A stretch of DNA of 64,000 bases, taken from positions 2,552,501 through 2,616,500 of the forward strand of contig JAKJHU010000067.1 in NCBI GenBank assembly GCA_022316685.1, written 5' to 3'. This document shows positions 52,059 through 62,500 of the stretch, one piece after another (positions within the stretch are counted from its first letter, which is position 1; each line of letters opens with the position of its first letter). The stretch comes from Progne subis subis. Lineage: Eukaryota; Chordata; Aves; Passeriformes; Hirundinidae. Below the pieces are notes generated by a model. That model made no database searches. It was not told the origin of the DNA and worked only from the letters and a program-made list of their open reading frames with translations. Position numbers and translations under genes: made by a program.

Positions 52059-52764
52059 TGTGGTGGTGCAAGAGTTGTTTTATTAAGTTATTAAGTTATT
52101 TTTGTAAGATTTATAAGAAGTTATTTTTTGGAATGTTTCATTCCACTGTACCCCCCTGTGTTCTGTAATGGTTTCCCCCCAATGAGTTAGTTATACAACC
52201 AGATGTTTTATGTCAATCATTCCTCCCCTGCACCTGTCCCTGTCAATTCCCCCCCTCTCCTCGTGGTCGCCCTGTCTGTCACTTCGAGACCCTTCCCTGG
52301 ATTCTGGAAGGATCCAGGAGAGGTGTCAAGTGATAGGCTGGTGCCTGGGGAATCCCCTCCTCCCCTCTCGTGATTTGTTCATTGTTCAGAAGTTGATACC
52401 CCTGTTACACCCCTGTGTTCCCTGGTTGGCTGACCCATTGTCACCATCCCTGGATCCTCTCCCGTTTATAAGTCTCGGTTCGGCTTTGATCTGGGCTCTC
52501 TCTGGGCAGCAAGGGTCTGAGGTGGAGCTCCTTGCCGGACTCCCCTTAATAAACTACCTTCTACCCTGCCCTAAAGAGGGGAAACCCTTTTTCTGTCGCC
52601 GCAGTCATAATGCCATCAGATCCACTCGCCTTTGTGGGGAACCAAGAACCCACCAGGAGGAGGTTACTTGCCCTGCCTCTAACCCCGACCAATCCATGCT
52701 GCTGCAGTGCAGAACTGAGCTAGCCTGTGGTCAACACCTGCCAGGCGTGAGGGACACTGTGACA
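52059..52764 (+). mobile_element. ERVK-like solo LTR D, + strand
   Basis: It runs TGTGGTGGTGCAAGAG ... GACACTGTGACA, 706 bp with TG...CA ends. A TATA box (tttataag, 52465-52472) and a polyadenylation signal (aataaa, 52548-52553) are spaced as in a working LTR, and an imperfect inverted repeat lies in U3 (52276-52336). The 3' end (gagctagcctgtgg) closely resembles LTR Z at 58543. The flanks aaaaac and attaac agree at four of six positions, so a 6-bp duplication is possible but unproven. No gag, pol or env sequence adjoins it. A 188-codon open frame (52210-52773) spans U3 through U5 and has no domain. Confidence 0.87.
52276..52336 (+). repeat. U3 inverted repeat in LTR D
   Basis: Arms ctgtcacttcgagacccttccctgg and its near-complement ccaggagaggtgtcaagtgatag enclose a short loop. 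The same structure is found in LTRs B, C and Z. Confidence 0.75.
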
Positions 52765-55700
52765 ATTAACTAGCATGAAAGCAATATTTAACTAAATCAA
52801 TGGACTTCCCCTGTAAACACCCTGAGAGGAGGTCTTTTTGTTAGAGAGCCCTTGGGGAAAGGACTTCATTAACAGATGCCAGGAATGAACACCCTACTCA
52901 TTGGGAAGGGGAGCAATATGCTTGCTTTGCAACCTAAAACATTTCCCCTTGATTCACATAAAGAATATGAAAACAAAATAGAAATGGAATAAGAAATATA
53001 AACTTACTTACAATATAAGTATACCTGATAAGTACATGTTCCGTTTCACAAAATCATACTTTAATATATTCATATGCATGCCTAATTTAATTCTAAAGTG
53101 TTTTGTACATTTGTTTTCAATAATAGACCTTGAAAGTACTCACTCAAAGGCAAATCTTTGTAGTTCTTTTTGTTCTTAAAAGTCACATAAAGAGGGAACT
53201 TGAAAACATTATTAACTGCAATTCATCCTTGTTCCTTTCATCCCTTCAGAGCTTATTTAAACTTCAAAGCCTTGACCCATTCAAATGATTTAAACAAGTG
53301 CTCTGAAGTTGCTTAAGATACATGACAACCAATAAAACTTCTCATAATGTGATCTTTCTTTATTGTAAAATTTCTAGAGAGGAATAACGAAGAAAATCTG
53401 TAATATTTGAATGAAGTCATGTGAAGATCAATTGTACGGAAGAGCATGATGTACTTTAAACATGGAAATACTCTCATAACATTTTAATTTTATCCTTATA
53501 AGCAGATATTTGTTACATTGAATGCCTTTGGACTACTGTGATTTTTTTAAAAGCATGATCATAAACAAACACTATTTTCAATGGCCAAATTCATAACATG
53601 AGCATGGAAGGTAAAACAGTGACATGGTTCATCATGCCTGGATGAATTATTTTTGGCTTAATTCTAAGATAAAAAACTATAAGGACCTAATTGCGTAGCC
53701 TCACTCTGCTGCGTCTATTACAGTCCATAATTTACTTTAAATTCATTCCATGCCTATCCTGTATTGTCACCTGCCGTTTTCCCTAGCAAAATATAAAAGT
53801 GACATAAGATATAAAACCACCTATATTTTATGATTAATTAAGAGGTTCTGACATCACATTAAGATGAGAATTTCATTTTCATTACATTTGAATTATTTGA
53901 TTAACCCTTCTTCATAACTAAGAAAAGCTTAGAGATTGAATCATAGGATACGTTAACAACTAAAGCACTCAAGTCTAAAAAGGTAAAAAATAGTTCCAGT
54001 AGTTAGGATGCCCTTGGCTGGGATTAGTACTGCAATACTGTTACAATCAGTACTGCCGTGAGATGGTCTCTGATCACCATCAATATCAACTGGCTTCACA
54101 GTGGTCCTGGAAGAGAATGAGAGGCCTCCCTTCTTGCCCAGCCTGCTTAAGGGATAACCACTGTAAACCAGCCTTGAGGAGCCACGAGACTGCCTGTAAG
54201 ACATTATTAGTCCCATTTTTCTTCAAGGGCGCTAAAAGAATCTGGGAAGGGATGCAGCATACATCACACCTGGCAATTTGTTTGCATTGTTTTTTCTCTT
54301 GGGGAACTTATGGGAAGTTAATGTGCAGAAAAAGTGAGTTCCAATGGGGTGAATATGTAACAGCCCTTGAAAGGGCATTATAAGCTACTTTTTCCCCAGT
54401 GTAGACTTTAAGTTCAAATTAATATTTTTGATGTTATATGATACAATCTCAGTAGTGTACCAGAATGTACTTCCATTATATGTACATTTTCTATTATTTT
54501 AACCTTAAAAACATCAGTGCAACCACTCCCTCTTTATTTAAGGGAAGTACAATTAGCTGTCGTTAGTGTTGTTGATTATGACAGACTGAGCTCTAGTCAT
54601 ATTCTTGACTAAGAAGAAGAGAGACGACAAACTAAAATGAAGTGATTTTTTCAGTGTGCAAACACTGTGACAAACAGTTACATTCCTTCTTCAGTTTAGT
54701 CTAATTTCTTTCACAATGATATAGATTAAAAGCCTCTCAAAAAATTTGCAAGCTCACCCTAAGACACTTGTATCTTTCTCTAGTTCTCATTTTTAATGCA
54801 CATTTCACTTCTAAATGGTTACAATTATTGAACATTCTTGTTATCTTGTTATCTGCTCTGTTATCATTTATTAAAATGTGTGTAAAAATGTAGCATTGTG
54901 TCATGTGAGCTGCTTCATATGAGTGAATCCTTTAGAATTCTTCCACTGAGTTCAGAGGGAACAGGACCAGGCTACCACTAACACAGGAGTAGAAACAGAG
55001 GAACATAAAACAAAAGCTCTACATTTCTGTACTCCTTTTGAAGCTGTGATACGGCCCTCAGATCAATAATAGACCTTGTCAGTGACATAAAACTGTGCAG
55101 GAAGTTTCTCATGCTCTAGCCTAAACTTGTCAGGTTACTCCCTCAGCACAGTGGAAGCGTTGTTGCCATCTTTGCAGAGGATGCTGTTGCTTCCTTGCTT
55201 CACATTAATACTTAGATCTGAGGCCTTTTTCTCAGCAGAATATATTTCAGTATCTCATAGCTAACTCAATGGCTGCAAGTGCAAAAAAACAGGTCTTCCT
55301 TAAAATTATCATAAAAGCATGTCATAGAGATGCATGTTATAGAGCATGTTTTCTTTGTACAAGTCAGATGCAAAACAGCCATTTCTACCATTGTAATGTC
55401 TTAATACCATAGAGCTTAGACAGAATCCTTATTTTTATTTTCTAATACTCTACTGACACCTTCTGGAATGCAACACCAGTTTTGACTTTACAGCTGATTT
55501 GGGTTGTGGTAATAATGAAGTCAAAAAAAAAAAATAATAATAATAAAAAAAAAAATTCTGATGCTACCATATATTCCAAAACACAAATATCAGCACATCT
55601 TTTACATTTTTAGTGCCAGTTTTCACTGATTTTGAAGTATTAAAATCATAAAGCTATCAGGAAAGCATAACAAAGAGAACATCTTTAGACTGAGATAATC

Positions 55701-56232
55701 TAGTTTCAGGGGGAAAACCAGCCTGTATTGCTGCTGCTAATGTCTATTATATTTGATGCTATTTATAAAAGCCTATCTACTGAAGGCCAGGGATTACAGC
55801 AAAATCTCTGATTCATTTTAAAAATGTGTAGAGGTTAAAATTAGGAGCAGGACATTTTTTCCAGCTCTATCTCATATGTACATTTAATTCCTCATTTCTC
55901 TTAATTCCCCATCAATGTAGCTGAAGGTGGAAATCTTCAAGCACATAAAGTTCCAGCACTTGAGTGTGAGAATGACCCAGTTATCCATGACCTCTATGTG
56001 AGACCTGCAGGTACAGCACAAGATTTATGAGATACAGACATCCTTCTGGAGGACATGCATCCAATGTCTAAAATAACAACAAATATTATATTTAGGCTAC
56101 TGAGTCCCCTTGATGCCATATTCAAGGACAGTTTCACGGACAGCTAGCTAACTCTCATCCTTAAAGACAGAAAAGATAAAAAACTTCTATTGTTCCTTAT
56201 TTAAAAAAAAAAAATAAAATAAAAAGTACATG
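52765..56232. other. AT-rich non-coding DNA
   Basis: About 3.5 kb with no recognised exon or mobile element. A GC-richer patch at about 54000-54250 has overlapping chance frames on both strands. An A/AAT-rich tract lies at about 55522-55556. Confidence 0.55.
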
Positions 56233-56451
56233 TGATCCTGTTGTTGTGTATTATTTAGGTTTCTATTGTATTTCATTTTTATATTGGGTTTTGTAACAGT
56301 TTCTTCTGTACCCTCCTGTTCCCCTGGAAAATGTATCATCCCGAGTTTGTCCCTGCCCCTTTTCCCCACCCATCCCCCACACTGGAATGTAATCCAACCC
56401 TATTCCACGCCCACCTTATCCCTGATTGGGTAGTGGCTTGTCCCCAGCTCC

Positions 56452-57055
56452 TGTGGCTGTGTTCCTTCCACGCAGTTCGGATGGGCACGCAGGTTATCTT
56501 TACCTGCTGGCTCGGCTTCTCAGCAGCAGCTGGACCAAGTCGTGTCGTGACAGCAGCTGCAGTAAGAAAAGGATGGCTCTTGGCTAGGCAGGTTAGAAGA
56601 TGTTTATTCAGTCCAAACCGCAGGCCAGAGAGAGTTTGAATCTCCCTCTCTTCATCTTATAAGCAGGGGAGGGTTCAGGGGAGGTTACAACAAGCTAACA
56701 AATCAGGGGATTCAGGGGGCAACAAGGAGTGTCCACCTCCAAACTTTGACCACTCACACCCAAAAGAAAGGAATTCCCCCCAGGCGACCTATCACTCAAC
56801 ACCCTCCCTGGGGATTTCCCAGTCTTGGGGAGGGGTCCCGAAGTGATAGACAAGATGGCCCAGAGCCGGGGGGGGCGCGGTGCAGGCGAGTGGATGGATA
56901 AGGATAGGTGGGGGGTGGGATGATTGACATACAACATCTTGTTATACAGAAAGCTCAGAAGGGGATGGACTGTTACAGAATGGGGATACAGTGAACTGAA
57001 CCATAACATAAAACTTCTTGTAAAAACCTAATAAAACAATTCTCGCACCACCACA
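56452..57055 (-). mobile_element. ERVK-like solo LTR B inside X1, minus strand
   Basis: On the minus strand it begins TGTGGTGGTGCGAGAATTG and ends AGGAACACAGCCACA, 604 bp. It has a TATA box (cttataag, 56656-56663), a polyadenylation signal (tttatt on the + strand, 56603-56608) and a U3 inverted repeat (56789-56849). It is a close relative of LTR C. The immediate flanks agctcc and cccggc do not match. A near-copy, ggctcc, occurs nine bases further right (57065-57070), so a border shift or a recombination event is possible. Confidence 0.85.
56789..56849 (-). repeat. U3 inverted repeat in LTR B
   Basis: ctatcactcaacaccctccc and its near-complement ggaggggtcccgaagtgatag flank a loop that itself partly pairs. 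Equivalent to the structures in D, C and Z. Confidence 0.75.
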
Positions 57056-57377
57056 CCCGGCTTTGGCTCCTTCCCCTGGATATAGGCCAGAAAAGCACGT
57101 GGAAATCTCTTTTGGCTTGGGGACAGGGACTGAGCTCCTGACCCAGGCGAGGGCAGGGCCACAGAAGAAAGATTGAATAAAGCCCTGATTTCCCCCTGGA
57201 TCAAGTGCAAAACTTCTTTTGCCATTGACAGGGACCTGCTCTCTCTAAAGGAAAAGGTTCACAGCTACTCCTGGGATTTTTGGGGCCCTGAGGAAAAAAA
57301 ATCCTTCCAACTGTAGTTTGTCTCTCAAGCTAGCTGAGCAAAAATGGAGCTGGGGCTCCGAGAGAGACTAGCCACAT

Positions 57378-58022
57378 TGTGGTGGTGCAGAACTGTTTTA
57401 TTAGGTTTTTGTAAGAAGTTTATGTTATGGTTCATTTCACTGTATCCCCAATGTTGTAACCCTTTTTGTGTCTTCTGTATAATAGAGTGTTTTGTGTCAA
57501 TCATCCCACCCCTCACATGACTTGTAACATCCCCTCTGCCCCCTCTCGCTCTGGGGCAGCCTGCCTATCACTCCCAGATTGCGAAACCTCAGGGAGAGGG
57601 CTTCAGGTGATAGGTAGCCTGGGGGGAATTCTTTTCCTCTGGAGGTGGTTGGTCCAAGGCTTGGGGGTGGGCACACCTTGTTACCCTCTGGATCCCCTGA
57701 TTTGTTGTCTTGTTGTAACCTCCCTGAACCCCTCCCCCGCTTAGAAGGTGGAGGAGGGGGATTCAAGGTCTTTCAGCCTCTCAGCTCGGAGCTCTCTGCT
57801 CCTCAGCTCCAGAGCTAATAAACATCTTTTAACCTGCTGAGAACCAGCCTTTTCTCTTCTTCTGCCATTGCTGTCACGACACTATTGGTCCAGCTGCCGC
57901 CGAGAAGCCGACCAGCAGGTAAATAGCCTGCATGCCCGTCTGAACTGGAAACATCTGTGGCTGTGTTGACCAGAGCTAGCCAGAGGTCATCTCCCACCTG
58001 GAGCGGGGCGGAACCAGACACA
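57378..58022 (+). mobile_element. ERVK-like solo LTR C with perfect 6-bp TSD
   Basis: TGTGGTGGTGCAGAACTG ... GGAACCAGACACA, 645 bp, TG...CA ends. It is flanked by identical ccacat (57372-57377 and 58023-58028), the 6-bp duplication expected of ERVK integration. The polyadenylation signal is at 57817-57822 (AATAAA) and a degenerate TATA region lies near 57740. A U3 inverted repeat is at 57565-57613. The target was the very 3' end of X1: the duplicated hexamer is the last five bases of X1 plus the first base of the X1 target-site duplication. The perfect duplication suggests a comparatively young insertion. Confidence 0.93.
57565..57613 (+). repeat. U3 inverted repeat in LTR C
   Basis: ctatcactcccagattgcg pairs imperfectly with the downstream arm ending ggcttcaggtgatag. 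The outer ctatcac/gtgatag pair is perfect; the inner stem is weaker than in Z or B. Confidence 0.65.
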
Positions 58023-58033
58023 CCACATGATTC

Positions 58034-58341
58034 ATAAATGTAGTATCTCAGGTTCCTCTCTTTGATATAGTCATAATAATAATGCAGTGCAACTATGCCC
58101 AGAAATCTTTTTGGGGTTTTTTGTTTGTTTGTTTGGGTGTTTTTTGTTTGGTTTGTTGTTGTTGTTTGTGTTTTTTTCTTTGAAACAACGGGCTGTTTGA
58201 TTCAAAGAATTTTATTTTATGAAGCTTCCTATTTTTATTTTTTTAACCTATTATTGTCTCTTTAGGTAGGATTGAGAAATTCTGACAGAACAGATTTTCA
58301 TTAAAGCCATTCAATAAAATAACAGAAATTAAAAAAAGGCT
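58034..58341. other. spacer between inverted LTRs, with G/T tract
   Basis: About 300 bases separate the 3' ends of X1 and X2. They contain a GTTT/GTT tract (about 58109-58178) and AT-rich DNA and do not resemble retroviral internal sequence. Confidence 0.7.
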
Positions 58342-58542
58342 GCGGGCTGGAGTGGCTCTCTCTCCCCTCGGAGCCCATGCTCCATTTTAGCCTTGGCTAG
58401 CTTGAGAGGGAACCCATGCCAGAAGGAATTTTCCTTCAGGGTCCTAAAAGCTACCCAGAGGCTGCAAACCTTTTCCTTTAGAGAGAGCAGGTGTCTGTCA
58501 ATGGCAAAAGGAAAGAGTCTGCCCTTGGTCCAAGGGAGGAGT

Positions 58543-59238
58543 TGTTGCAGTGTCCCTTTGGCACTGACCAGAGCAGCCACAGGCTAGCTCAGCCTTCTCT
58601 GCTGCCGCAGCATGGTGAGGTTGGAGTGACAGGCAGGGCAAGCCACCTCCTCCCTGTGAGGCCTTGGATCCCCACCTCAGCGACAGGCACAATGTTGAAA
58701 GACACGACTGTGGCGACTGATTGAAGGAGCGACTCCTCTGAGCAGTTTTAAAGATGTTTTATTGGGACGAGGGGGAGCACACAGCTCTGCACTCGACACC
58801 TGCTGCCCAGAGAGAGCCCCTCGAGCAGCTGAGCACAGGATTATGAGGGAGGGTGTGAACAGGGGTGGCGACAACCGGTCAGCCAATCACAAAGGATGGG
58901 GGTGTAACTGGGGGTGTAAACCTGGTATCTGGGGACCAACCACAAAACGAGGGGAGGGGATTTTCAGGGCCCCAGCCTATCACTCGACGCCTTCCCTGGA
59001 GCTTTCTAGAAGTCAGGGAAGGGTCCTGGAGTGATAGACAGGGCACTCAAGGGGAGAGAGAGGGGATTGACAACTGGGAATGAAGGGGAAGGGATGATTG
59101 ACATTTAACGAACTCTTCCAACTCGGGGTAAACAAGTCAAAACCATTACATAAGACAGGGGGGTACAAGGAACGAACCATTACAAAAGTCCAATATAAAA
59201 TACATAAACTGAATAAACCAAAACCACACACCACCACA
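58543..59238 (-). mobile_element. ERVK-like solo LTR Z inside X2, perfect 6-bp TSD
   Basis: On the minus strand it runs TGTGGTGGTGTGTGGTTTTG ... AGGGACACTGCAACA, 696 bp with TG...CA ends. It is flanked by identical aggagt (58537-58542 and 59239-59244). The polyadenylation signal is at 58758-58763 (tttatt on the + strand) and a U3 inverted repeat is at 58977-59037. It is closest to LTR D at 52059, with the same gagctagcctgtgg block before the end. It shares the TGTGGTGGTG 5' end with B, C and D, so all four are one LTR lineage. It is younger than X2. Confidence 0.93.
58977..59037 (-). repeat. U3 inverted repeat in LTR Z
   Basis: ctatcactcgacgccttccc and its near-complement gggaagggtcctggagtgatag form arms of about 24 bases around a ~12-nt loop. 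This is the clearest case of the structure shared by B, C, D and Z. Confidence 0.8.
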
Positions 59239-59566
59239 AGGAGTAACGGCTTTATTCTGGGGTCCTGCCCCCGCAGAGTCCGGAGCTCAGACCAGTCCCC
59301 GTCCCCATCTCGGTGCAAGAGAGAGCACCCCCTCATCCCAGGGCTTTTACCCAGGGGGAAGGGGCTAGAGGCAGGAACAAGCCACTACCCAACCAGGGAC
59401 AAGGTGGGAGTAGAACAGAGTTGGATTACATTCCAGTGTGGGAGGATGGGTGGGGCTGAGCAGGGGCAAACCTCGTGATACATTTTCCAGGGGAACAGGA
59501 TGGTACAAAACCCAATATAAAAATGAAATACAATATAAACCCAATAAAGGCACTAGAACAGTGGGC

Positions 59567-62500
59567 TGATTCACATGATTATACAGAAAATCCTCAGATT
59601 GTTTACTTTGACTTTGAAATAAAAATGTATTTTTATTATAATTACACTGGATTCAGTTATGTATTAAACAAAAAATACACCTACATAAATAAACAGGACT
59701 TCAGAATATAGGGGATGAAGCAAAGGGGAAAGTCTCTCAAGTTATTTTCTACTATAAATAGTAAATATAACCTTCCAGTCAGAAGGAAGGACAAGCAGAA
59801 GCAGGTATATCACACATATCACATCTGGCTGCACAGATGTTGTTTCCAGCAGGGTTTTGGCCTCCTTGACTATTCCTCTAAGTCAGTGGGTTACTGCAAA
59901 GAGATGACACCCACCTATCAAAAAGATGCAATGACATTTTTTTAATAGGTTAACTGAGTTACAGAAGTGGCTTTCATCTAGGTTATTTGGGGAGAGGTGC
60001 CCAAAGTCTGGAGACAAGCGAAGAGGCCAGGGACAAGCTGAGAGTATCTTGGGAGCAGGAGCAAAGAGTCAGATGACAAATCACTTGAGTGCCTTTCTGC
60101 CAACACTCATATTCTGGGAAATAAAACAGAAGAAACTTGCAGTCTCCATGTGCAGTCTCAGAATTACACTATCTTTGGAAGTACAGATATTTGGTGGGAT
60201 AACTCACGTGACTCAAGTACTGCAATAGACAGTTGCAGTTGTAGGCTGTTCAAGACAGACAAAAACAAGTAAGAGGGGAGGGCTTGTGCTCCACAGAGAA
60301 GATCAATCTGATATTCTGGACATTAGCTGTAGACAAGAAGACAGATTTGTAAATCTGATGGTCTGATTTTAGAGGACTGGAGAAGTAGATTTCAGAGAAA
60401 GAAATGAACCATATTCTCTAGATACCCTCTCCAACATACATTTCTGTATGATTCCATCATGACTTGATAGGAAAGTCCCTCACTGTGGCATACTGCAGCA
60501 CATGAGTGATGCAGGATTTTTCCCCAGAGTAATTTCTTCAACTGGATTCACAAATCTTACTGACATAGATAATGTGAGAAATTATGTACAGCAGCCTGTT
60601 CCATTTGAATACTTGAAGGAAATAAATAAATAAATAAATTTGTTCTCAGGAAACTGAGGATGCAGTTTGTTCTGGTTAAAAATTTGTGTGAAAAGAACTG
60701 GTGCTATATGAAGCCAAGAAATACTGTGCATTTTTTTTCTTAACACAAAATATCTATGAAGGTCACTTTGTTATTTAGTAGCTTGACAAGATAATTTCAC
60801 AGTAACTATGAAATTGCATGTTTGAATTCTTAAAACTGCCACTAAAAAAGGACTATATGGACTCCAATATTGCTCCATCCATTTATTTCTACTTTTCTGA
60901 GTTATTTAAACTATGAAATAGCCTAGAATGGATTTCTCTTTTCCTTTTGCAGTGATTGTATGTTTTGAAAAATGTTTTATCACTTTTATATTTCAGTGAA
61001 GCTTTATTAGTTACTAAAGTAAATTTTTTACAGAATTTAGTAAAAAAAATCGTATGTGACAGATTGTAGCCTTCATAATGCCACATAATGCCTAGAAAAA
61101 GAACAGAACAAATGCCAAGGTTAAAACTAAATTTTACCATCAATCTTAGCATGATCAAGTAGGGACAGAAACAAGTAATAAATTCTGAAACTGCAAATGA
61201 GTTCAAGTGAAAATAATGCAAAATCTGTAATTTCTGAGTTTCTCTATCATAAAGAATGGATAACATGCTTAAAGAATATATTTTTCTTTTTCAACTAGAT
61301 AGTCCTTTAATTTTATAATAGTTTTGATTTGGTTTGTTGTTTGGCTGTTTGGGGGACAGAGGGTGTGGGGGAACAGGGGGGTTTGTTTGGTTGGTTTGCT
61401 TGTTTTCCTCAAAAATATGCCCTAAGCTTAGCAGACAGGTTATACCCTTGTTGGTATAAGAGACAGTCCACACCCCTCAGCACATTTGTCTACAGAGATA
61501 CTAGTGCTCTGAAGCTTTTTAACCTGAAGTCTACAAATCCTAGCTCTCCATTAGCTGTATTTGACTCTATGTCCCATCAGATGCAGAACAATATTTTCTT
61601 GATGTGGCAGGCATTTAATTAATAAACTATTATGAAAAAGCTGTGCAAGGTGACCAAAAAACATATCCAGTATATTCAGTTATATGCATTTTTATAGCTG
61701 AAGAATAAAAAAAGAACAAAAGCCTTTGAGGCCAATTTCTAGACAGCATAAAGGCATTTTCCCCCCTAATATCTCAAAATTCATTGTTTCCTCATTTTTC
61801 AGCCAAAAGAGAAGTTCTGAGGTTATTCCATTGTATGAGGAAATAAATCCAATGTTAACATAAAACTGAACTGTTTCTCTTACTTCCAGAAAAAAATAAC
61901 AAGAGACATGTAATGAACATCTATCTTTAATATAACATCCGGCACCCTCTGAGATGCATCTAAGATCCTCTCACACTCCTCTAAATCCTTTGGATTCATA
62001 CGATGAATGTTGGCCTTTTAGCGGTAATGAATCTTTTATCTCGGAACAACTGTCCTGTGAAAGCTATTGGCAGAGTTCATTGTCCACAAGATGAGCCAAA
62101 TACATCTCTTAGCCAAAACTGGGATGCCGGTTTCCCTGGCTGGAGGTACCAAACGCCCGCAATGAAGCAGTTGCACCACTTGATGGAGGCATTATCAAGT
62201 GGCCCGCTGAAAGGCACATCCTGAAAATTAATGAGCGCAGCTGTAGCTGCCAAGAGAAGATGAAATCTGCTCGATTTTCTAGACTTTCAATAACTAGTAC
62301 GCATTGCCTACTTAACAGTAGGTTACATCAACCTGCCAAACTCGGAATAAATCCTTATACTATTACCAAGGTAAATAACAATTACTTCTGCTATGTGAGA
62401 GTGGTCTGGGAGCAGACTCACCATAGATGGTTTTGTGGTAGGATTTTTTTCCTTCTTCCCTTCTTCCTGTTCAACAGCCACATTTTGCCCATAATTAGTA

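Larger units (their letters stand above)
56239..58027 (+). mobile_element. ERVK-like solo LTR X1, interrupted by LTRs B and C
   Basis: X1 begins TGTTGTTGTGTATTATTTAG at 56239. It is broken at 56451/57056 by LTR B and interrupted again at its last bases by LTR C. Its terminal ccaca appears at 57372-57376 and again at 58023-58027 because C duplicated it. The joined length is about 534 bp. It has a polyadenylation signal AATAAA (57176-57181). Flanks are tgatcc (56233-56238) and tgattc (58028-58033), a 6-bp duplication with one mismatch. The matching family member is X2 on the other strand. It is older than B and C, which sit inside it. Confidence 0.85.
58348..59560 (-). mobile_element. ERVK-like solo LTR X2, interrupted by LTR Z, minus strand
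   Basis: On the minus strand it begins TGTTCTAGTGCCTTTATTGG, aligning without gaps to the start of X1 over 30 bases, and ends GAGAGAGCCACTCCA. LTR Z and its duplicated hexamer interrupt it; the restored span is about 511 bp, in line with X1. It has a polyadenylation signal (tttatt on the + strand, 59251-59256). Flanks are gcgggc (58342-58347) and gtgggc (59561-59566), a 6-bp duplication with one mismatch. Its 3' half shares the cattgacag and cctgctctctctaaagg blocks with X1. Confidence 0.85.

Noticed and set aside
52210..52773. 188-codon open frame on the + strand
   Set aside because: It lies wholly within solo LTR D, crossing the TATA box and polyadenylation signal, and has no recognisable domain. 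GC-rich LTR sequence lowers stop-codon frequency.
55915..56030. Possible exon with ctgcag/gtacag splice-like site
   Set aside because: The in-frame segment is only about two dozen codons before a stop, and no family is recognised.
56239..59560. Possible full-length provirus between X1 and X2
   Set aside because: The LTRs are inverted, each has its own target duplication, and the spacer is ~300 bp of unrelated DNA.
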